From assembly GCA_947307005.1 (NCBI GenBank), contig CAMZHY010000039.1:1-13705 (forward strand): 13,705 bases of DNA, read 5' to 3'. Source of the DNA: an uncultured Planctomycetaceae bacterium (GTDB lineage: Bacteria; Planctomycetota; Planctomycetia; Pirellulales; Thermoguttaceae). The translations under genes were made by a program, and so were the position numbers. Each line of letters opens with the position of its first letter. Positions within the stretch are counted from its first letter, which is position 1. Under the pieces are notes generated by a model. The model did no database searches. It saw nothing but the letters and a program-made list of their open reading frames with translations, and was not told the DNA's origin. Shown here piece after piece: positions 7,333-13,705 of this stretch.

Positions 7333-7503
7333 TTATTGGTTCGCGCTGACCATCTTTGAGGAGAGCGTCGGGGGTTCGGGCCTACTTTGGCGGATCGGGC
7401 TGCAACGTCCAGACGTCGTCCGCCATACGAAAGAATGGGAAGTAAGAATCATCGCCAACGCGACGACTCGCGCGGCAAAAAGTTCTTGCGAAAGACGGCG
7501 TAT
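7333..7503 (-). pseudogene. Collapsed paralogue of the glycoside-hydrolase-like gene
   Basis: The minus strand here is a much shortened second copy of the gene next to it. From 7503 leftwards, 25 codons align without gaps to the intact signal peptide (LFAARVVALAMILTS against LLATKLVALIILLSS). A frame shift then puts DVWTLQPDPP (intact: DVWTLPSDPP) in another frame. After that the sequence jumps to the last codons, TLSSKMVSANQ-stop, against ALSSKIFGANQ-stop. About 2.2 kb of interior is missing, with the junction near 7377-7390. The start ATG has become ATA, while GGAGA is retained seven bases before it. The lipobox Cys reads His. Many differences in the aligned tail are synonymous, so the copy was probably functional before it decayed. 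By chance the signal-peptide frame stays open through the junction to the final stop (56 codons), but without a normal start codon. It is reported as a relic, not a gene. Confidence 0.85.
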
Positions 7504-7569
7504 TGTTTTTCTCCAAGGGCGTTAGGGAAACCGACGACTTAGCTCGAATCCAATCGCGTCGATTAACTC

Positions 7570-7597
7570 ATTGTACCGTCGATCGTTGAGCTTTTAA
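7570..7597 (-). promoter_or_regulatory. Surviving promoter of the collapsed paralogue
   Basis: TTAAAA (7597-7592), a 16-base spacer and TACAAT (7575-7570) point leftwards into the pseudogene and match the spacing of the intact gene's promoter. The block 7591-7634 aligns to 7261-7302 upstream of the intact gene, sharing CTTT-AAAGAACG, GGTT-CCTTT and TAACGTC. The promoter could still make a short transcript through the relic towards the intact gene. Confidence 0.5.
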
Positions 7598-7617
7598 AGA
7601 ACGCGCGGTCGACAGGG

Positions 7618-7644
7618 TTGCCTTTTTTAACGTCCTCATATAAT
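7618..7644 (+). promoter_or_regulatory. Candidate promoter of the LysE-family gene
   Basis: A perfect TATAAT at 7639-7644 lies 35 bases before the LysE-family ATG. The best -35 is TTGCCT (7618-7623) at a short 15-base spacing, so strength is uncertain. It sits at the edge of the duplicated upstream block of the collapsed paralogue, so the two divergent promoters overlap. Confidence 0.45.
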
Positions 7645-7679
7645 TGGGGGCGTTCCTCAACGCCTAAGGAGAACGGAAA

Positions 7680-8306
7680 ATGGAATCGATTTCAACATGC
7701 TGCCTTTCCGCCGTTGCGTTAGGCGCCTTCTTTGGATTTCAAGGTTCCGTCTCGCCGGGACCGTTGCAGACGGTCATTATTTCCGAATCGCTTTCCCGCG
7801 GCTTACGGTCGAGTTGGCGCGCGGCGACTGTTTCCCTCGTTTCAGATCCTTTCGCGCTTGTCGTCGCCGTCTTTTTTGTTTCGAACCTACCAAACGCATT
7901 TCTTGTCGGAATATCGCTTCTTGGCGCGTTGACTCTTTGGAGAATCGCTTGGTTGCAGTTCCATACGACGGACGACGATTTCACTTTTCAGTCGCAATCT
8001 CGTCTGTCGTTCTTCTCGATTTGGACGACCAATATGTTCAATCCTAACCTATGGATTTTTTCTTTTACGATTAACGCCGTTCAGATTAACGATTTTTATA
8101 CGGCGGGCGGAGTTATTCCCGTCGCCGTCTATCTTTCGACTTTTTTTCTTGCTATCTGTTCATGCAACCTTCTGATAGCGCTCCTTGCGTCAAAAAGCAG
8201 ACGGCTTTTCAACGTGAAGCGGTTGGTCGTCGTCAATCGTATTCTCGGCGTTTTCCTATTGATCGTTTCCGTCCGGTTTGTTTACATGGGGTTTAGCTAT
8301 CTTTAG
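7680..8306 (+). CDS. LysE/RhtB-family amino-acid exporter
   Basis: This 208-residue inner-membrane protein has about six hydrophobic segments, the usual size for LysE/RhtB transporters, which export amino acids or similar small solutes using the proton gradient. The family's first-helix signature is present as SPGPLQTVIISESLSRGLRSSW (25-46; compare 'sPGP.....s...G...G'). Asp56-Pro57 sits in the second segment and NPN at 121-123 replaces the usual NPK. TAAGGAGA eight bases before the ATG is a strong ribosome binding site and fixes the start. The substrate cannot be predicted from sequence. It is flanked by the decayed glycosidase copy on one side and the surface protein on the other, and appears to be a single-gene transcript. 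Confidence 0.87.
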   Translation: MESISTCCLSAVALGAFFGFQGSVSPGPLQTVIISESLSRGLRSSWRAATVSLVSDPFALVVAVFFVSNLPNAFLVGISLLGALTLWRIAWLQFHTTDDDFTFQSQSRLSFFSIWTTNMFNPNLWIFSFTINAVQINDFYTAGGVIPVAVYLSTFFLAICSCNLLIALLASKSRRLFNVKRLVVVNRILGVFLLIVSVRFVYMGFSYL

Positions 8307-8310
8307 TCTT

Positions 8311-8332
8311 TTTCGACCTCTCTGCGTCGAAA
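8311..8332 (+). terminator. Weak possible terminator after the LysE-family gene
   Basis: A 7-bp stem, TTTCGAC with GTCGAAA, around an 8-base loop starts five bases after the stop codon. It is followed by only three Ts. The stem is A/T-rich at its base and short, so efficiency is doubtful; no better candidate lies in the gap. Confidence 0.3.
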
Positions 8333-8359
8333 TTTGAAAATGTTAATTTACAACGTTTT

Positions 8360-8431
8360 TAATGATTTTTCATGAAATCATTAATGTCCAAATTCATTTG
8401 GACGATAATACCGATAGCGCCGATAAGGCGC
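8360..8431. promoter_or_regulatory. Three clustered inverted repeats in the intergenic region
   Basis: The gap between the LysE-family gene and the surface-protein gene holds three inverted repeats in 72 bases: TAATGATTT/AAATCATTA (8360-8383, 6-base centre), GTCCAAAT-TC-ATTTGGAC (8386-8403, perfect 8-bp arms) and GCGCC-GATAA-GGCGC (8417-8431). GATAAT at 8404-8409, abutting the second repeat, resembles a -10 element, which would put that repeat across the -35/spacer region like an operator. No convincing -35 accompanies it. The A/T-rich character of 8338-8410 also contrasts with the surrounding genes. Confidence 0.4.
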
Positions 8432-8521
8432 GAATGGTAGATATTTCACGTCGGTTTTGAATTCGGACTCAAAACGACAGAATCAGACGCGGCGTCGCGT
8501 CGTCGTTGAAAGGATGCGCTA

Positions 8522-10780
8522 ATGAAGTCTCCCAACACTTTATCGACTTCTTGCGTCAGAGCGTCGCTTATGGGCGTTCGGAAAAGCCGGACTTTTTGCT
8601 CCGCGATCGCGTTGATGTTGATTTGTCCCCTCGCGTTTGTCTCATGCCAATCTGCGAACACCGGTAAGACGGGCATGACGAAAAAGGACAATCCTTATTC
8701 TAAATTCGATCCTAAAACTCCCGAGGAAGAAGCGTATTATCGCGACGTTTATTCGGGAAACTGGAGCGAGGACGTCGACGGGGAGCTTGCCTCTGTTTTC
8801 AAGCACAGCGGTTCGACGACCTTGCCGAAGCATTGGCAGAGCATGCCTCATGGCGCTAAAACACTCGAAGAAATTCGTTTCGAGGCTTCTCAGCGCAAAA
8901 TGGCTGAAGTTCGTTCTTCCGGACGTCCTCTGCCGTCGTCGAGCGTCGCGCGCCCGACCGCTCCGACGATGAGCGCGACCGCTCCGTCGTATTCTTCGCC
9001 GGTTCAATCTCAAGCGTCCTATCCTGTTCCGCCGCAGTCGGTTCCCGCGCCAGCGCAGGTTCCTAGTTTGAATTCTTACGCGCCGACGTCCGCGCCTCTT
9101 GCTCAGCCTTACGCCGGCGCGCAACCGTCGGTCGTCCAACCGAACGTTTACGCGCAGCGTCCCGCGCAACCGATTTCCGCGCCCACGGCGGCGATTCCGT
9201 ACGCGGGGCAGGCGGCTGTGCAAACGGCGCCGACAGGTCAAGTTGTCGGTCCGAATTACGCCGTCCAAAATCCAGGACAAACCGTTGAATTCGTCGCCCA
9301 AAATCCGGCGCAACCGGTTGTTCAGCCGCAACCTCAGCCTACGGTTGCTCCGTCCGCTCCGCAACCCGCCGTCCCGACGAACGTCTACCCGAATCCGCAG
9401 CCTGCGACGTATCCCAGTTCCAACATCAGCGCGTCGGTCGATCTTTTTGACGTTTCCCAAGCGCTCGTCAGGGGGCAGGAACCAGAGGACGATCCGTTTG
9501 CCGACGAAGACGATCCCTTTGCGAGCGAGTCTGCCGACGATTCGACGGTCGTCGCCGACGACGAGAACGACGATTCTTCCGACGCGGAATCGGAGACGCC
9601 TTCCGATGAGGTCGAGGAGGAAAACCCCGCTTTGGACGTCACGACTGACAACGTGAACGTTAAGTCCGTCGCGCCGGAAGCGAAGGCGAACGGAGTCGTC
9701 GTCGAACCCGTCGAAACGTCGAATCCCATATCCGAAGTAGTCGCCGCCGTCCGTTCTCGAGGCAAGAAACTTCTTCTCAAGATTGATCCGACGATCGCGG
9801 AACCCTTCGCCAAAGTTCATCGTCCGACCGACGCCAAGTCTACGCCGACCGATGGAAAGAACGCTCGAGGCGAATACGACGAGTATATTGTTAACGGAGG
9901 CGACTCCAACGCCCAAGTCATAGCGCGAGAAGACTGGTCTGTCGAAAACCTCGAGTCAGGCGACTCCGTCGCGCATTTTGACACAATCGACGGACGCATT
10001 CTCACCGAACCGTCGAATCGCATCTTTCTATACAGCCCTCGGTTCGGCGCTGTTCGTCAGATCGTCGGTCCGATTGAGGGCGATCATCGCGAAGGAATTG
10101 AAATCGCCAATACGAACGAAGGCGCGATTCAAGACGATAAGGTAGAAGGCGTGGATATTCGGTCAAATGAGGTCCGCCCTCTCGGCGCGAACAGTTCCGT
10201 TCAGCCTCACGGCGCCGAAACGACGGTAGGAATTACCATGTCGACCGGTCTTCAGGGCGTTATGGAAGGCGACGCGCAGATTCGTCTTGGCGCGATGTTG
10301 ACGTCCGAGACTGTGGATGATTTGAGCGCGGAAGACGCGTCGCTTATGCTCGACGGGGCGATCGCCGCCCAGGGGTGGAGCGGCGAACAGGGAGTCGCTG
10401 TCTCGACCGACCTAGTCAACGTTTTCTCCAACGCATACGTCGAGGGCGCCGCGACGATCTACCAGATCAAAGACGATACGAAAACGTCGAAACTTCGCGT
10501 TATCAAGATTGCTAATAAGGACGCCGCTAAGCCGGGCGAGTTTGTCGAGTTCACGCTTCGTTTCGAGAACATCGGCGATCAGCCGATCGGGAACGTCACG
10601 ATTCTCGACGACCTTTCCGCCAGACTCCGTTATGTCGACGGAACCGCCCAGTCTTCGGTTGAGGCTGATTTCTTTGCAGACCTTAACGAAAAAGGTTCGC
10701 TTATTCTGCGTTGGGAAGTTACGAAACCGTTGTATCCCAAGGAATTCGGCGTGATGCGTTTCATTTGCAAGGTTCAATGA
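8522..10780 (+). CDS. Exported planctomycete surface protein with C-terminal DUF11-like domain
   Basis: The product has 752 residues. AAAGGA eight bases before the ATG at 8522 supports this start. Residues 20-42 form a signal sequence ending FVSC, a poor lipobox (Phe at -3), so lipid anchoring is uncertain. Residues about 136-305 are a Pro/Gln/Ala/Val-rich low-complexity stretch with many short PQP, QPV and YA-type units. About 318-370 is strongly acidic and contains the near-repeat DDPFADEDDPFASES. Residues 451-515 carry EYDEYIVNGGD, then DSVAHFDTIDGRILTEPSNR and LYSPRFGAVRQ, a block I know from many Pirellula-type secreted proteins. The last 95 residues (658-752) are a DUF11-like beta-sandwich: LRVIKIANKDAAKPGEFVEFTLRF, ENIGD, NVTILDDL and so on. 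The design suggests a cell-envelope protein, with the Pro-rich part spanning or extending from the wall. The molecular role is unknown. The 5' intergenic inverted repeats may regulate it. Confidence 0.87.
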   Translation: MKSPNTLSTSCVRASLMGVRKSRTFCSAIALMLICPLAFVSCQSANTGKTGMTKKDNPYSKFDPKTPEEEAYYRDVYSGNWSEDVDGELASVFKHSGSTTLPKHWQSMPHGAKTLEEIRFEASQRKMAEVRSSGRPLPSSSVARPTAPTMSATAPSYSSPVQSQASYPVPPQSVPAPAQVPSLNSYAPTSAPLAQPYAGAQPSVVQPNVYAQRPAQPISAPTAAIPYAGQAAVQTAPTGQVVGPNYAVQNPGQTVEFVAQNPAQPVVQPQPQPTVAPSAPQPAVPTNVYPNPQPATYPSSNISASVDLFDVSQALVRGQEPEDDPFADEDDPFASESADDSTVVADDENDDSSDAESETPSDEVEEENPALDVTTDNVNVKSVAPEAKANGVVVEPVETSNPISEVVAAVRSRGKKLLLKIDPTIAEPFAKVHRPTDAKSTPTDGKNARGEYDEYIVNGGDSNAQVIAREDWSVENLESGDSVAHFDTIDGRILTEPSNRIFLYSPRFGAVRQIVGPIEGDHREGIEIANTNEGAIQDDKVEGVDIRSNEVRPLGANSSVQPHGAETTVGITMSTGLQGVMEGDAQIRLGAMLTSETVDDLSAEDASLMLDGAIAAQGWSGEQGVAVSTDLVNVFSNAYVEGAATIYQIKDDTKTSKLRVIKIANKDAAKPGEFVEFTLRFENIGDQPIGNVTILDDLSARLRYVDGTAQSSVEADFFADLNEKGSLILRWEVTKPLYPKEFGVMRFICKVQ

Positions 10781-10914
10781 TTCGCTGAATTACCGGGTTA
10801 AGTCGTCTCGGTCTGATTGATTGAGACGGCTGAGAGACGGATGAACGACGCGTGTGTTGGGAACGCGGAGTTTGTCCGTTTTCTTTTTATCGCGACTCCT
10901 TTTGTTTTCCTAAC

Positions 10915-10943
10915 TTGACTAGCGATTTCTTTGCATATAAACT
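10915..10943 (+). promoter_or_regulatory. Candidate promoter of the 566-residue protein gene
   Basis: TTGACT (10915-10920), a 17-base spacer and TAAACT (10938-10943), overlapping TATAAA at 10936-10941, lie about 65 bases before the ATG at 11009. The gap 10781-10914 otherwise shows one hairpin (10802-10830) without a T run, and nothing else recognised. Confidence 0.5.
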
Positions 10944-11008
10944 TCTAAAATGCGTCGTTACTTTTGAACACGACGACGCGGAAAAACGTTTAGCTACACG
11001 AGAAAGCA

Positions 11009-12709
11009 ATGTCAAACGAGACGTCTAGCTTCGCCGTATGGAACGCGTCGAGCGATTTGGATAAGAACGAACGGTACGATCGTCTTAAGACGCTCTGCCT
11101 TTATCTTCGCGAATATGAGCCGCCCGCGTTGGATTTCTTTCTTGCCGACGAGATGGATCGCGTTATTCGCCTTTTTGAATCGCCCCTTGAATTCGCCGAC
11201 GACGACGCGACTCGCGTCGCGCAAGAAAAGGAATGGAGAAACGTTCGACGGTTTCTTCGCTTGATTGACGGGAGCGTTTCCGATCAAGCTGTTTTCCTTT
11301 CATACGCTCGCGAAGAGTTTGAAAGGGAGTGGTCGCGTCAAAGTCTTCGCGAACGTCGCGCGACGGTCGAACGACGGCTTCTTGAAAACGACTCTCGCGT
11401 TAAAACCAACCGTTTGAAAAACTACGCGCTTAACATTGCGACCGTGACGTCTGAAAAAAACGATCCCGAATCGATCAGAGGGCGGATCATCGACGTTATC
11501 GTTTCCGATAAAGAGGCCGCGTTTACGTTGAGCGAATATGCGACTGCGCTAGACGACTACGGGTTTTCAGATTCAGAAGAGACGAGAATCCTATGCGACG
11601 CGATGATCGATTTTCTGCGCGACCGATTCATTAGCGTTCCCACCGCGCCAGAAAACGCCGGGCGAGAATCGGAATCTTCTCCCGAAAACGACGAACCGGA
11701 CGCCGCGTCGTCAGCCGATCGTCCCGTCGACGATCCCGAGGGCGCCGACGATACGGAAGAGAACGACGATTTTCAAGATTCGGACGCTCAGAGAGGCCTT
11801 AAAGGCGACGACGGATATTATCCTGTCAACGAGGAACTTGCCAAAGCGGCGCAAGAAGCGAACTCTTTTCGTGATTACGCGTTAGGTAGCGCGACTCGAG
11901 AATATCGGACTGCGGTTGATTCTGCGCGAGAGGTGGCGGCGCGGCAAAAAGAAAAGGTCGACGCGCGTTATCATGAAAAGATTGACAGAATTCTTGATTC
12001 CTATGAACGTCAGCTTGCAGCGTGGTACGACCGTTTTCATCGCAACGCGGCGTCCTGCCCGTCGATCATGATCGTTGGCGCGGGGAATTTTCCGCGCCAA
12101 AAACATGAGAAAAAGATTCGTCGAACGAGCGAGTTACTTCGCGAGCATGAGAAGATCAAAGAGAACATGGAGCGAAGAATCAAAGGCGTCGGAACGGCGG
12201 GAATTAGTTCCGACGACTCCGACGCGCTCGAAAGACTTGAAACAAAGCTCGCCGTCCTGAAAGAACGACACGAGGAGATGAAAAAGGCGAACGCGTATCG
12301 ACGAAAAAACGGATCATGGGAAGGTTATGACGGCGTCCTCAAGGATAAAGTCTGCAGAGAGGGACCGACAATCTATCAGTTCTTCAATCTTCCCAATAGT
12401 CTCGCGGAGATTCATCGGATTGACCAGCGAATCAAATATCTCAAAAAACAGGCGGAGACGGAATACGGGGACGGCTGGCATTTCGACGGCGGCGTCGTTA
12501 AGGCGAACAAAGACGAGAATCGCCTGCAGTTATTCTTTGACGACGTCCCTCCCGAGAAGACGCGCGCCGATCTCCGTCACTGCGGTTTTCGTTGGTCCCC
12601 TCGCAACAAGGCGTGGCAACGTATGCTGACGCCCGACGCGATCTTCGCCGCCAAACGATTAGGGTTCATTCCTTCAGATTGGACAGCGGACGACGCTGCA
12701 AAAGAATAG
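11009..12709 (+). CDS. Protein with a mobile-element-type C-terminal module, function unknown
   Basis: This 566-residue protein has no signal peptide or membrane helix. Residues 1-210 are helical and unfamiliar. Residues 215-265 are an acidic, disordered linker, and about 275-345 a charged coiled coil. From about 345 to 555 the sequence matches a module I associate with large proteins of Firmicutes conjugative elements and phages. It reads SIMIVGAGNFPRQKHEKK (352-369), then GVGTAGISSDDSDALERLE (393-411), HEEMKKANAYRRK (421-433), a segment ending in NSLAEIHRIDQRI (463-475), NRLQLFFDD (504-512) and GFRWSPRNKAWQR (526-538). The last two are the most recognisable. In those proteins the module accompanies antirestriction or DNA-processing domains, but its own activity is, to my knowledge, not established. 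Here it stands alone, with no transposase, integrase or relaxase nearby. The ribosome binding site is weak (GAG nine bases before the ATG). Recognition is from memory, without a search. Confidence 0.8.
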   Translation: MSNETSSFAVWNASSDLDKNERYDRLKTLCLYLREYEPPALDFFLADEMDRVIRLFESPLEFADDDATRVAQEKEWRNVRRFLRLIDGSVSDQAVFLSYAREEFEREWSRQSLRERRATVERRLLENDSRVKTNRLKNYALNIATVTSEKNDPESIRGRIIDVIVSDKEAAFTLSEYATALDDYGFSDSEETRILCDAMIDFLRDRFISVPTAPENAGRESESSPENDEPDAASSADRPVDDPEGADDTEENDDFQDSDAQRGLKGDDGYYPVNEELAKAAQEANSFRDYALGSATREYRTAVDSAREVAARQKEKVDARYHEKIDRILDSYERQLAAWYDRFHRNAASCPSIMIVGAGNFPRQKHEKKIRRTSELLREHEKIKENMERRIKGVGTAGISSDDSDALERLETKLAVLKERHEEMKKANAYRRKNGSWEGYDGVLKDKVCREGPTIYQFFNLPNSLAEIHRIDQRIKYLKKQAETEYGDGWHFDGGVVKANKDENRLQLFFDDVPPEKTRADLRHCGFRWSPRNKAWQRMLTPDAIFAAKRLGFIPSDWTADDAAKE

Positions 12710-12734
12710 CGCGACGACGCGATAGTCTATAGAA

Positions 12735-12771
12735 ACAACCCCGCGAGAAACGTATTTTCTCGCGGGGTTGT
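12735..12771. terminator. Strong bidirectional hairpin between convergent genes
   Basis: A perfect 16-bp stem (ACAACCCCGCGAGAAA pairing with TTTCTCGCGGGGTTGT) closes a CGTAT loop, 25 bases after the stop of the 566-residue gene and 43 bases beyond the stop of the convergent EF-hand gene. Like the hairpin at 4745-4777, it has almost no T run after the stem. Confidence 0.75.
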
Positions 12772-12814
12772 CGCGTTATGGGGACGAACGGACTTCGTCG
12801 TTTAATTCGCGGAA

Positions 12815-13705
12815 TTATCTGTTTTCGCCGCCGTTGGGCGCGCCTCGACGACCTCCGCGCATCCCGCCGCCAAAGGGACCTTGGGGTCTGGCTGCTTCAA
12901 GTTCGTCGCCGGCCAGGAATCCGTCGCCGTCCTTGTCGGCGTTTTTCATTCTATCCTTGAACTCTTGAGGGAGTTGTTCGGGGAGCTTGGAAAGATCTAA
13001 CTTACCGTCGCTAAAAGCGTCGCCAAAGAAGTTGAATCTTGGGGCGCCGTCCCTACGGTTTCCTTGCATTCCTCCGAAACCGGGCTGACCGCCAAATTGA
13101 GGACCTCCGAATCCGGGTTGACCGCCAAATTGCGGACCTCCGAAACCGGGTTGTCCGCCGAATTGGGGACCTCCGAAACCGGGTTGTCCGCCGAACTGAA
13201 ATCCGCTTCCAATCATCTGATTGATGAAGAAGGGAAGGGATCGATATTTTTCGCGAACTACGTCGCCCAAGGCTTTCTGTTCGTCTGCGTCGAGAATACC
13301 GTCGCTATTTTTGTCGAATTCTTTGAGAGACGCGCTGAGCTTTTCGAGGTTGATAGCATTATTTTCGTCGATGAATTCCGGTCTTTCGCCTTCTCTAAAC
13401 TGGAACTTCGGACGCGGTAGATCGCGAAATTCTTCCATGGAGAGGAAACCGTCGCCGTCCTTATCGGCGGCTTTCATTTCGTCTTTACGCTCTTGCGGAA
13501 ACTGTTCCGGGAGTTTTGAGAGGTCAAGCTTGAACGCGTCGTTTCCTTGTGGGAAGCCCATGCCGGGTCTTTGTCCTCCAAAGTTTCCAGGCATGCCGCC
13601 AAAACCGGGCTGTCCTCCGAACTGAGGCGCGTTTTGACCTCGCGGCGCAGGACGGTTGCCGAAGTTAGGGAAGACTTCCTTAACTTCATCCTGCGTAAGA
13701 CGTCC
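12815..13705 (-). CDS. Gly-rich EF-hand protein, start beyond the right edge
   Basis: The frame is open to the window edge, so the ATG at 13594 is probably internal. Before it the sequence reads RLTQDEVKEVFPNFG, apparently the second half of another EF-hand loop, and then a Gly/Pro-rich linker. The visible 296 residues hold three canonical 12-residue Ca-binding loops: DKDGDGFLSMEE, DKNSDGILDADE and DKDGDGFLAGDE. All have Asp at 1, Asp/Asn at 3, Asp at 5, Gly at 6 and Glu at 12. The first and third loops lie in a duplicated module beginning KLDLSKLPEQ(F/L)PQE, separated by four 11-residue units FGGQPGFGG(P/M)Q. The protein ends in a short Gly/Arg/Asn tail. Planctomycetes encode many such secreted EF-hand proteins, probably for Ca-dependent assembly at the surface, but the signal peptide is outside the window. 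The direct role is unknown. Confidence 0.88.
   Translation of the reverse strand, partial: GRLTQDEVKEVFPNFGNRPAPRGQNAPQFGGQPGFGGMPGNFGGQRPGMGFPQGNDAFKLDLSKLPEQFPQERKDEMKAADKDGDGFLSMEEFRDLPRPKFQFREGERPEFIDENNAINLEKLSASLKEFDKNSDGILDADEQKALGDVVREKYRSLPFFINQMIGSGFQFGGQPGFGGPQFGGQPGFGGPQFGGQPGFGGPQFGGQPGFGGMQGNRRDGAPRFNFFGDAFSDGKLDLSKLPEQLPQEFKDRMKNADKDGDGFLAGDELEAARPQGPFGGGMRGGRRGAPNGGENR
13074..13200 (-). repeat. 33-bp in-frame tandem repeat, almost four units
   Basis: Units begin at 13074, 13107, 13140 and 13173, the last incomplete. Each encodes FGGQPGFGG(P/M)Q in the EF-hand gene. The third and fourth units are identical over most of their length, while the first two carry scattered, mainly synonymous changes, so copy number may vary by slippage or recombination. 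A fifth, diverged occurrence lies at about 13590-13622. Confidence 0.85.

Noticed and set aside
7333..7503. The relic as a genuine 56-residue secreted peptide gene
   Set aside because: The frame stays open across the deletion junction, but it begins with ATA, the mature N-terminus is out of frame, and the joined middle portion has no counterpart in the intact protein.
8384..8440. An 18-codon open frame (MSKFIWTIIP...) in the intergenic region
   Set aside because: It has no ribosome binding site and runs across two of the inverted repeats. Chance occurrence is likely.
8642..9916. A 424-codon open frame on the minus strand
   Set aside because: It lies opposite the surface-protein gene, is extremely Arg-rich and repetitive, has no domain, and arises because Pro/Asp/Ala codons on the plus strand rarely give stops in reverse.
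10802..10830. Hairpin GTCGTCTC/GAGACGGC after the surface-protein gene
   Set aside because: The stem is 8 bp with a G-U pair, the loop is 13 bases and no T run follows. It may contribute to termination but is too weak to annotate.
13074..13200. Regularly spaced repeats that could be taken for a CRISPR array
   Set aside because: The 33-bp units are directly adjacent with no spacers, and they encode an in-frame Gly-rich peptide repeat.

Overview
The window looks like a stretch of planctomycete chromosome. The best lineage evidence is the 752-residue surface protein at 8522-10780. It has the Pirellula-type block 'DEY..NGGD ... DSVAHFDT.DGR ... EPSNR..LYSPRFGAVRQ', followed by a C-terminal DUF11-like domain. 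Also typical are a Gly-rich EF-hand secreted protein, a MraY/WecA-type transferase with an 'NHFGHR' loop, roughly balanced base composition, and very frequent GACG/CGTC/GCG words. No rRNA, tRNA, CRISPR array, transposase or integrase was seen.

Layout. A minus-strand gene starts near 110 and leaves the left edge. Next come two minus-strand genes, probably co-transcribed: a disordered 384-residue protein of unknown function (2688-1534) and a WecA/MraY-family sugar-1-phosphate transferase (1470-250). A divergent intergenic region (2689-2947) carries a good sigma70-type promoter for a plus-strand pair. That pair is a WecB/FnlC-type UDP-N-acetylhexosamine 2-epimerase (2948-4096) and an AlkA-like DNA glycosylase (4093-4737), joined by an ATGA overlap. 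A strong hairpin at 4745-4777 separates them from a convergent minus-strand gene (7190-4800) for a secreted or lipid-anchored glycoside-hydrolase-like protein of 796 residues.

Upstream of that gene, 7333-7503 holds the wreck of a second copy. It keeps the signal peptide, a frame-shifted mature N-terminus and the last dozen codons, and has lost roughly 2.2 kb of interior. Its promoter region (about 7570-7650) is also recognisably duplicated. The plus strand continues with a LysE-family exporter (7680-8306), an intergenic region with three small inverted repeats, the surface protein (8522-10780), and a 566-residue cytoplasmic protein (11009-12709). The C-terminal half of that last protein matches a module usually met in large proteins of conjugative elements and phages. 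A 16-bp perfect hairpin (12735-12771) separates it from a convergent EF-hand protein gene that runs off the right edge.

How the genes fit together. The transferase and epimerase suit synthesis of an undecaprenyl-linked envelope polysaccharide containing an N-acetylated amino sugar. The surface protein, EF-hand protein and glycosidase-like protein are all exported. No defence system or other multi-gene novelty is evident. The points most worth pursuing are the collapsed paralogue with its duplicated promoter, the mobile-element-type module in the 566-residue protein, and the changed acidic residue in the epimerase.
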